A stretch of 64,000 nt of DNA, from the IMG/VR virus record IMGVR_UViG_3300009159_000053, positions 1 through 64,000 of that record; one strand, written 5' to 3'. Positions 58,040 to 64,000 of this stretch are shown piece by piece. Made by a program: the position numbers and the translations under genes. The DNA comes from a virus. The first letter of the stretch is position 1. Every line of letters starts with the position of its first letter. Under the pieces are notes generated by a model that had not been told where the DNA came from, did no database searches, and was given only the letters and a program-made list of their open reading frames with translations.

Positions 58040-58290
58040 TATCGTCCCTGACTTCTATGAGGATTGCTTTTGTGCCAACTCTTTACAGCCTTGACACCTT
58101 GCTTAACAGTCTTTGATCCGCCCATTTTTGTGAGATTGATTTTATCCCACTTACCTTGATTGGTATTGGTGTGCTCAACAACCACATCACCCTTTTTATT
58201 TTTAGAAACTTTATGAACTACCTTGGCTTTTTTCTTAGGAACACCAATAGCAAGAGTTACTGGCTTTTCTGGCTTCTTCTTATCAGCCAT
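58039..58290 (-). CDS. Basic protein (83 aa)
   Basis: Lys-rich (ADKKKPEKPVTLAIGVPKKKA), a small beta segment (GDVVVEHTNTNQGKW), then another basic end. No recognised family. Adjacent genes overlap by one base on each side. Confidence 0.55.
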   Translation of the reverse strand: MADKKKPEKPVTLAIGVPKKKAKVVHKVSKNKKGDVVVEHTNTNQGKWDKINLTKMGGSKTVKQGVKAVKSWHKSNPHRSQGR

Positions 58291-58472
58291 TAAGCCACCG
58301 ACTTCTTATGCTTATAACGAATTGGGGCTTTAGGTTTTCTCACTATGCCGCCCTTCTTTCGTTTTAATTTAGCACCGCCAGCCTCGTATTTACTCTCAGT
58401 AACATTTGTTTGAATATTCTTCTGTGGCTGCTTACCAGCCCTTGCTCCAATGTTCCTGCGCCGTCTTGCCAT
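58290..58472 (-). CDS. Arg/Lys-rich protein (60 aa)
   Basis: Starts MARRRRNIGARAGKQPQ and contains KRKKGGIVRKPKAPIRYKHKK. Very likely disordered and nucleic-acid-binding. Overlaps both neighbours. Confidence 0.55.
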   Translation of the reverse strand: MARRRRNIGARAGKQPQKNIQTNVTESKYEAGGAKLKRKKGGIVRKPKAPIRYKHKKSVA

Positions 58473-58648
58473 TACTTACTCTTCTTCTTCTTTGACATTC
58501 CCGCTTCGCTCATTGCAATAGCAACAGCCTGCTTCTTTGATTTAACAACTGGGCCTTTACCAGGACCCCTCTTACCTGAGTGCAACTTTCCTTCTTTGTA
58601 CTCCTTCATAACCTTTTCAACTTTGCCTTTTGCTTTTTTAGTTGCCAT
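58472..58648 (-). CDS. DUF6496-like basic protein (58 aa)
   Basis: Three ATGs lie in a row; the third (58648) has GAGG at the best distance. The pattern VEKVMKEYKEGKLHSGKRG, then KSKKQAVAIAMSEAGMSKKK is a known phage family of unknown role. Basic throughout. Confidence 0.65.
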   Translation of the reverse strand: MATKKAKGKVEKVMKEYKEGKLHSGKRGPGKGPVVKSKKQAVAIAMSEAGMSKKKKSK

Positions 58649-58733
58649 CATCATCCTCTTCTACTTGGTCATCTAATTCTACCGCATCAAACTCAAAGAG
58701 AGATGGGTCTAATAACTCTTCAAAATTTCCCAA
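58638..58733 (-). CDS. Acidic microprotein (31 aa)
   Basis: TTG 58733 lies three bases after the upstream stop. The product (GNFEELLDPSLFEFDAVEL, then DDQVEEDDDG) is strongly acidic, in contrast to the basic block it precedes. It could neutralise or chaperone these proteins. No ribosome-binding site is visible. Confidence 0.4.
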   Translation of the reverse strand: MGNFEELLDPSLFEFDAVELDDQVEEDDDGN

Positions 58734-58735
58734 GG

Positions 58736-59269
58736 CTAGTTTGCGTATGCTTGGAACTGAGGATCATTTACTAACTCCTCTGAGTTGACTAGGTTGCAGT
58801 CTATAGTTACTACTGAATAACGTTCGGCGTATCTTCCACGAGGTAAGACTCTGGTAGGAACAAATACTGCATCTTGGAATACGACACGATCCTTAATGTG
58901 TTGGTTTGGATCGGTGACCATTGCAGGGAGTAATCTATTTATATCTGCTACAGAAACAACGAGGCGCAGAGTATCTACTACGTAGAATCCTCGTTCATTC
59001 ATTATGTTTGTACCACGCATTAATTGCGCCAAAATTACGGGCAAATCAAAGGGGTCATTCCATCTGCGGCCCTTAGTAGGATCTTGATTTGATACATCGT
59101 AAACTGGATCTACGTAATTGGCATAGTCAGCAGCAAGTGCTGCATCATCCCAACTCCACCAATCAACAATTGTTCCTACAGGATCACGGAGTTCATCGAC
59201 CATACCCTCATCCATAGAGAGAGTCTCAAAACCTATCTTAAATCGTCCTTGGACTTTTGAACCACGCAT
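58736..59269 (-). CDS. Structural protein, neck/minor-virion-like (177 aa)
   Basis: WWSWDDAALAADYANYVDPVYDV, then GRRWNDPFDLPVILAQLMRG and VFQDAVFVPTRVLPRGRYAE are the visible marks. It resembles small head-tail connector proteins of myoviruses by size and position. No decisive motif. Confidence 0.45.
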   Translation of the reverse strand: MRGSKVQGRFKIGFETLSMDEGMVDELRDPVGTIVDWWSWDDAALAADYANYVDPVYDVSNQDPTKGRRWNDPFDLPVILAQLMRGTNIMNERGFYVVDTLRLVVSVADINRLLPAMVTDPNQHIKDRVVFQDAVFVPTRVLPRGRYAERYSVVTIDCNLVNSEELVNDPQFQAYAN

Positions 59270-59307
59270 GGTGTGGATTATCCCCTACCGTTATTTTTAT
59301 AAAAGGA

Positions 59308-60669
59308 TTAACTATTAGGATAACGAATAATTACTAAACCTGAACCGCCTGCTCCACCATTACCGTTGCTGTAACCGCCACCACCACCACCACCGCCAGT
59401 ATTAGCAGTACCAGCAGTTCCAGCAGTTCCATTACCTGCACCACCAGCACCTCCACCACCAGTACTTGCTGCACCACCAGTTCCAGTACCTCCAGCGCCC
59501 CCTGCGCCACCACCGCCACCGCCAGCGTAAAAATAAGTATTATTTGAAATTTGACCAGTTACAGTTGCATAACCCCATGCAGAAGCAGCGGATGAACCAA
59601 TACCTCCAGCACCACCTGCTCTACTACTAGTTCCATCTCCACCTACGCCCCCTGCGCCACCACCGCCACCAGCACCGTAGTTTGCACTTGCACTATTTGT
59701 ACCTGAATAACCACTATTGTTTCCTTGTGAAGGAGACGTTGATGGTATATTACCTAATCCAATATTTGATGTTGTACCAAATCCGTTAGTTCCTCCACCT
59801 GAACCACCATCTTCAATTCCTGAATAATTACCGTCTCCACCAATTCCACCACCACCACCAGTTGATGTAATAGTAGAAAATACAGAATTTGAACCATTGG
59901 TTCCATTATTAACTGAAATAGAACCACCATTACCACCTGCACCAACAGTTACTGTGTAAGTATTTCCTGCTGGTAATAATAAACCAGAAACAATACGGAA
60001 CCCACCTGCTCCACCACCACCAGCATAGTTTCTTCCACCCCCACCACCACCAGCAATTACAAGTGCTTCGGCATTTTTAATTTTTTCATTTGCAGTAAAA
60101 GTACTAGTAGAAGTAAATGTATGATAAGTGTAAGCGCCATCAGCAGTAATAGTTCCACCAGTGGCACGAGTACCACCTACGCCGTATAGGTAAGCAGTTG
60201 AGTGTTGGTCAAAAGTTCCAGCACCAGCAGTTATAGTAATTTTTGTTATTGCTGAAGAATCACTCCACTGAGAAGCACTTATTTGAACATAAGCGGTAGT
60301 CGCATTGTTTTCAGTTACTGTATCCACACTAACAGATTTATTATTTGAACTTGTATAATTTGAAATATAAACAGAAGAACTGCCAAAAACGCTAGCAGTT
60401 GAACTAGCATAATTATCAAAAGTTTCAAGAAAAGACGTAACTTGATCACTTGATGTAGCAGTAGCGCCATTACCTCTTAAATAGCGGTTAAGATAATTTG
60501 AGGTGCTATCGTTAAAAGTAATTTGAGCAGTAGCAGAATTACCTGATTCTCTTAAAGAATGAACTAATAATAAATCTGTATAGGTTGCTGGGATATTGTT
60601 AAAATTAATACTAGCCGCACCGCCACTACCAACAGTGACTGCTCCAATTAATTGATATGACTGTGCCAT
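59308..60669 (-). CDS. Glycine-rich receptor-binding protein, copy 1
   Basis: 453 residues. N-terminal domain (about 1-170) with ASINFNNIPATYTDLLLVHSL and TAYLYGVGG; C-terminal domain (about 205-453) of Gly/Ala/Ser/Asn repeats starting EALVIAGGGGGG and ending GLVIIRYPN. Glycine-rich sandwiches at fibre tips bind receptors, as in T-even adhesins. Overlaps the next gene by one base. Two paralogues lie upstream and another at the right edge. Confidence 0.75.
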   Translation of the reverse strand: MAQSYQLIGAVTVGSGGAASINFNNIPATYTDLLLVHSLRESGNSATAQITFNDSTSNYLNRYLRGNGATATSSDQVTSFLETFDNYASSTASVFGSSSVYISNYTSSNNKSVSVDTVTENNATTAYVQISASQWSDSSAITKITITAGAGTFDQHSTAYLYGVGGTRATGGTITADGAYTYHTFTSTSTFTANEKIKNAEALVIAGGGGGGRNYAGGGGAGGFRIVSGLLLPAGNTYTVTVGAGGNGGSISVNNGTNGSNSVFSTITSTGGGGGIGGDGNYSGIEDGGSGGGTNGFGTTSNIGLGNIPSTSPSQGNNSGYSGTNSASANYGAGGGGGAGGVGGDGTSSRAGGAGGIGSSAASAWGYATVTGQISNNTYFYAGGGGGGAGGAGGTGTGGAASTGGGGAGGAGNGTAGTAGTANTGGGGGGGGYSNGNGGAGGSGLVIIRYPNS

Positions 60670-62018
60670 TATGCTGAGTACCTCACAATCACAATACCCG
60701 AACCACCAGCACGTGAACTTCCACTGCTAGGAGAACCTCCGCCACCACCGCCGCCAGTATTTACTGTTCCAGCAACTAAACCAGCACCGCCGCCGCCTGT
60801 TCCACCTGAACCAGCGCTGACTCCACTGGCAGAACCTCCACCACCGCCACCTGCGAAGTAGTAGTTACCGCTAGATAAAACTCCAGTACCAGTTGCTAAA
60901 GCCATTGCGTTTATAGTTGCGTAATTGGCGTAACTAACGCCACCTGCACCGATTCCACCTGCACCAGATTGTCCACCTGTTCCATTGGCACCAGCAGCAC
61001 CTGCGCCTCCACCACCGCCTGCGTATGAATTGCTTGATGAATTACCATTACCACCAGCGTAACCTTCTACAGGAGAATATGATCCAGCGTTACCTGCTCC
61101 ACCAAATCTTTGTGCACCATCTTGAGACAAACCACCACCACCTGAGCCGCCTGATCCTCCAGCACCATCTCCACCGCCAGTAGCACTAATAGACCCTAAA
61201 GATGAGTTAACCCCACTGGAACCTGAAGCCCCACCCGCTCCAACTGTAACTGTATAAGATTGTCCTGATAAAGATTGAGATAAAAGAACACGGAATCCAC
61301 CTGCTCCACCACCTCCACCTGTTTCTGCTGAACCACCTACAGATGCACCTGCACCGCCGCCTGCTACTACCAAGTAATCAGCGGTAATTCCTTGAGTAGG
61401 TGTAAATACTCCTGAAGAAGTAAATGTGTGATACCAATAAGTTCCATCTGTTCTTACTGTATTTCCACCAGTTGCTTTTGGCTTTAATGCTGCTGCTATT
61501 CCATAGAGTGTTGCTGTGCAACCCGATGCTAAATTATTAACGCCAAAATCTCGACTTAAAGTAACTGAGTCAATAGCACTAGTAGAACGCCATAAGGTTG
61601 CATATGCTTCCACTACACTGCTTGGAGTATTTCCTCTTGATATAAATGTTTTATATGTTGTTGTATTTGAATAGTTCATAAAATTAATTATAATAGTTGA
61701 TAAACTTGTACTACTAGTTTGAGCAATATCTGCTGGTTCAAAAAATGCAGTACTAGTATATCTAGTACCGCTAGCCGTAGAACCATCACCTTTTATTGGA
61801 GTTCCTGAATAATTTGAGCCAGTATCACCATTAACTCTACATCTAAAACCATTTGTTGCAGAACCTGTAGTCGTACTTTTTCCAGTAAATACAATAACTA
61901 AATCTGTATAATTTTGTGGTATATTAGAAAACGTAATCGATGCCGTCGCACTACCTAAAGTCTGACTAGCAATTTTTGTATATGTAGGACCTGCATTATA
62001 GTTGTATACAACAGCCAT
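60669..62018 (-). CDS. Glycine-rich receptor-binding protein, copy 2
   Basis: 449 residues with the same plan: N-terminal ASITFSNIPQNYTDLVIVFTG and LYGIAAALK, C-terminal DYLVVAGGGAGASVGG to GIVIVRYSA. The Gly-rich halves are similar at DNA level between copies (runs of CCACCACC), so recombination between them can swap tips. One-base overlap with copy 1. Confidence 0.75.
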   Translation of the reverse strand: MAVVYNYNAGPTYTKIASQTLGSATASITFSNIPQNYTDLVIVFTGKSTTTGSATNGFRCRVNGDTGSNYSGTPIKGDGSTASGTRYTSTAFFEPADIAQTSSTSLSTIIINFMNYSNTTTYKTFISRGNTPSSVVEAYATLWRSTSAIDSVTLSRDFGVNNLASGCTATLYGIAAALKPKATGGNTVRTDGTYWYHTFTSSGVFTPTQGITADYLVVAGGGAGASVGGSAETGGGGGAGGFRVLLSQSLSGQSYTVTVGAGGASGSSGVNSSLGSISATGGGDGAGGSGGSGGGGLSQDGAQRFGGAGNAGSYSPVEGYAGGNGNSSSNSYAGGGGGAGAAGANGTGGQSGAGGIGAGGVSYANYATINAMALATGTGVLSSGNYYFAGGGGGGSASGVSAGSGGTGGGGAGLVAGTVNTGGGGGGGSPSSGSSRAGGSGIVIVRYSA

Positions 62019-62618
62019 TTATGCTCCTCGAATTCCGTATAGGGCAAAATGGCTGTATTGAGAAAATGTGCCTGAACTTATAATAATTTCTATTGTTGTA
62101 ATTGCGGCTGGGGTAGCAGACCATAGACCTGAGTAAAGACCTAAAGCACCACTTCCATTAGCATCAAAACCTTCTAATATTTTTACAGTTTTATTTTTAG
62201 AAGTTGATGTGTAATCCAATATATCAACAATACCTCCGTTAAATGTACTTGATGCACTAGTAAATCCTTGCCCTGATAAAACTATCGCATTGAAAGAACT
62301 TCCCGAATACGCTTGTGCGCCCAGTGATCCGCCACCACCACCATAAAGTTCGTGTGTATAATAATTGGTGCTGGTATCTGAATTAAATCTTAAACGACTA
62401 TAAACAGTACTGCTTGAACCACGACCAATATACCTAATTTGTAAATGTTTATAATTTTGCGGAATATTAGAAAAAGTAATGGTACTAGCACCACTGCTAT
62501 CAACTATTGCAGTAGAGATACTTTCAAATGTACCTGGAAAAGTTTCTTGGTCCCAGAGTTTAGATGACTTTATAACAGCACTAGAGATGCTGGCTGAAGT
62601 AAACTTTCTAACGCTCAC
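62019..62618 (-). CDS. Receptor-binding-like protein without glycine-rich tip
   Basis: 199 residues, corresponding only to the N-terminal domain of the two neighbours: STITFSNIPQNYKHLQIRYIG and FSQYSHFALYGIRG. It may be a cap or a truncated ancestor. Immediately precedes copy 2. Confidence 0.65.
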   Translation of the reverse strand: MSVRKFTSASISSAVIKSSKLWDQETFPGTFESISTAIVDSSGASTITFSNIPQNYKHLQIRYIGRGSSSTVYSRLRFNSDTSTNYYTHELYGGGGGSLGAQAYSGSSFNAIVLSGQGFTSASSTFNGGIVDILDYTSTSKNKTVKILEGFDANGSGALGLYSGLWSATPAAITTIEIIISSGTFSQYSHFALYGIRGA

Positions 62619-62651
62619 AGGACAAATCCTTTTCTAGAAAAAGGGGGAAAC

Positions 62652-62882
62652 TTAAATTACTAGTACTGCTGCTTCTTCGGCAGTTAAAGGTTCTCCTGCA
62701 ATTAATTTTGCCTTTGCAGATTCTTTTAGCGCAGCCTTTGCAGCAGCCTCTTCTTCACGAGCCTCTTGTGCTTCTAGTGCAGCAGCAGCATCTTGATCAC
62801 GTTGTGCAATTTCTGCAGCAGTTAGTGGAACAATCTGTGTTTGACCAGTAGCGCAATTTACAATTACTTTTGTATCAGCCAT
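62652..62882 (-). CDS. Fibre-associated small protein (76 aa)
   Basis: Short beta strand with CATGQTQIVPLTAAEIAQRD, then a very Ala/Glu-rich helix (AAAALEAQEAREEEAAAKAAL). This layout is common beside phage tail fibres, probably a fibre assembly or trimerising protein. One-base overlap with the next gene. Confidence 0.6.
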   Translation of the reverse strand: MADTKVIVNCATGQTQIVPLTAAEIAQRDQDAAAALEAQEAREEEAAAKAALKESAKAKLIAGEPLTAEEAAVLVI

Positions 62883-63256
62883 TATTCAGTTACCTCTTTC
62901 CAGGATGTGGTTGCTTCGTCCCATGTGAAGAACTTTCCTTCTTCAACAGGCATTGGTGTTGGTGCCTCCCAAAGGCATGTGTCATTGTTTAATGTCCATG
63001 ATGGGAATGGCTTTGGTGGAATGAATGCATCTTTTACAGCATCGTACTTGTATCCGATGCCAGCATAATTTTTGCGATAGGCAGTTCCACCACTTGTGTG
63101 TACTCCACCAACGGTGTTGTATGAAGTCTTCTTCCAGGTGCCACCTAATCCTAAATCATCTGCCAAAAATTCTTGGCCACGATTCTCTTGATCATCAGCA
63201 ACAACTAGAACACGAAGTACTATTCCAGCGTTATCAATCTCGGCAAAATGTGCCAT
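62882..63256 (-). CDS. Tail-fibre-region protein of the MAHFAEID type (124 aa)
   Basis: Starts MAHFAEIDNAGIVLRVLVVA and has KTSYNTVGGVHTSGGTAYRKN, GIGYKYDAVKDAFIPPKPF and WEAPTPMP. The pattern is common in cyanophage and other aquatic phage fibre regions. AAGGAG precedes the start. Function unknown. Confidence 0.7.
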   Translation of the reverse strand: MAHFAEIDNAGIVLRVLVVADDQENRGQEFLADDLGLGGTWKKTSYNTVGGVHTSGGTAYRKNYAGIGYKYDAVKDAFIPPKPFPSWTLNNDTCLWEAPTPMPVEEGKFFTWDEATTSWKEVTE

Positions 63257-63265
63257 TGTTTCTCC

Positions 63266-63439
63266 TTAATTCAATCCACTGTAGAGTGAAATACTATCCT
63301 TTAATTCTACATCACGCTTGGTAACGTAGCCACCATCTTTATCTAATTTTTCTTTTGCAGCCTCTTCATCCTTAGCCAGAATTTGAATTAGCATCCTTAC
63401 TTCATATGTATAACAGGTTGTAGTTTCATCTTGCGCCAT
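63266..63439 (-). CDS. Small protein (57 aa) in the fibre region
   Basis: ATG 63439 with AAAGGAG upstream. Product MAQDETTTCYTYEVRMLIQ, with a helix (AKDEEAAKEKLDKDG) and a beta end. No family recognised. The strong ribosome-binding site and exact fit between neighbours support it. Confidence 0.6.
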   Translation of the reverse strand: MAQDETTTCYTYEVRMLIQILAKDEEAAKEKLDKDGGYVTKRDVELKDSISLYSGLN

Positions 63440-63450
63440 TTATTTCTCCT

Positions 63451-64000
63451 TTAGCCTTTATATCTTACAACAATGATACCTGAACCACCAGCAGATTGAT
63501 CACTACCTCCACCACCGCCAGTATTTGATTTTCCATTGGCTACAGATCCACCTCCACCAGCGCCACCAGTTCCATATGTGGCGTTACTTGGAGCGCCACC
63601 GCCACCTCCTGCAAAATAAGTGTTTCCTGAAACAGTTTCTCCAGCACCAATAGAGCCTATAGAATTTATAAGACCACTTGTTCTACCAATGCCACCATTG
63701 GCATCTGTTGCTGCTGCTCCAGCGCCTCCACCACCGCCAGCCCTTTGACTTAAATTGTAGGTATAACCATTATTTCCTTGACCAACGGTTCCAGTACCAG
63801 CGGTTCCTGTTTGTCCACCACCTCCACCAGAGCCACCATTCTTACCATTACCCCCGCTAACACCGCCACCGCCACCGCCACCGCCAATAGTTTCTGTTAA
63901 AGATCCAAATTGTGAGTTACTGCCATTATTTCCAGGGATATTAGTTACAACTCCAGTTGCTCCTGCACCAACAGTGCAAGTATAACTGTTACCACTTGAT
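63451..64000 (-). CDS. Glycine-rich receptor-binding protein, copy 3 (cut by right edge)
   Basis: An open frame from the window edge to the stop at 63451, about 183 codons, N-terminus missing. The visible part is the Gly-rich tip: repeated GGGGGG, GNTYFAGGGGGAPSN and the end SGIIVVRYKG, matching copies 1 and 2. The preceding N-terminal domain lies beyond position 64000. Confidence 0.7.
   Translation of the reverse strand, partial: SSGNSYTCTVGAGATGVVTNIPGNNGSNSQFGSLTETIGGGGGGGGVSGGNGKNGGSGGGGGQTGTAGTGTVGQGNNGYTYNLSQRAGGGGGAGAAATDANGGIGRTSGLINSIGSIGAGETVSGNTYFAGGGGGAPSNATYGTGGAGGGGSVANGKSNTGGGGGSDQSAGGSGIIVVRYKG

Noticed and set aside
59334-59519. Val/Leu-rich frame inside the glycine-rich fibre gene
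   Set aside because: Its composition is the simple frame-shifted reading of GGT/GGC repeats.

Overview
The window reads as part of a tailed-phage genome of the contractile (myovirus) type, probably from a virus of a low-GC actinobacterium. The tail signature is clear: tail sheath, tail tube, gp25-like wedge, baseplate J, gp5-like spike, gpD-like hub and tape measure. The actinobacterial signal is two WhiB-like iron-sulfur proteins, an integrase carrying a GCRC-x2-C insert typical of actinobacterial and actinophage proteins, and a class II (B12-dependent) ribonucleotide reductase. The DNA looks AT-rich by eye. A freshwater acI/Nanopelagicales-type host is an inference, not something the sequence proves. 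Terminase, portal and capsid genes are absent, and genes run off both window edges, so the full genome is longer than 64 kb.

Layout. (1) 1-1681, minus strand: a gene cut by the left edge, an HNH nuclease, a small membrane protein, two zinc-ribbon microproteins, a 51-aa ORF and a tRNA-Gly(GCC). (2) 1682-2950: a 1.27-kb control region without credible genes, full of inverted repeats. (3) 2951-13890, plus strand: an accessory operon with a MoxR-type AAA ATPase and a metallopeptidase/VWA partner, HNH nuclease, zinc ribbons, HTH proteins, WhiB, a Pyr_excise-like protein, then a tyrosine integrase, a membrane-anchored lytic transglycosylase and one unknown. Its intergenic gaps hold long-range stems that look like structured RNAs. 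(4) 13917-25790, minus strand: NrdJ, a possible TGT-like protein, an HAD-like protein, a nucleotidyltransferase, a long run of tiny unknown proteins, SpoVS-like and RuvC. (5) 25756-41903, minus strand: subtilase, Cas4-like nuclease, WhiB, Hjc-like resolvase, RecA, DNA polymerase I, putative SSB, SNF2 helicase, primase, DnaB, SWIM protein, DnaC and a replication initiator whose gene contains an iteron/palindrome array (candidate origin). (6) 41911-56944, minus strand: candidate holin, tail fibre, baseplate, tape measure, tail-assembly chaperone with a likely +1 frameshift, tube, sheath and completion proteins. (7) 57052-64000, minus strand: a terminator, a block of lysine-rich microproteins, a neck-like protein and glycine-rich receptor-binding proteins, the last cut by the right edge.

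How it fits together. The leftward genes form two modules: nucleotide supply, replication and recombination in the middle, and tail morphogenesis to the right. The initiator, DnaC-like loader, DnaB-like helicase and primase are adjacent, as in a lambda O/P-type initiation scheme with the origin inside the initiator gene. The rightward operon carries integration, lysis-like and regulatory or host-interaction genes. A family of hairpins built from the same 9-bp arm (AACTAACTT) recurs at its intergenic points and may coordinate it. Very tight packing, with stop/start overlaps almost everywhere, supports many genes shorter than 60 codons that are listed here.
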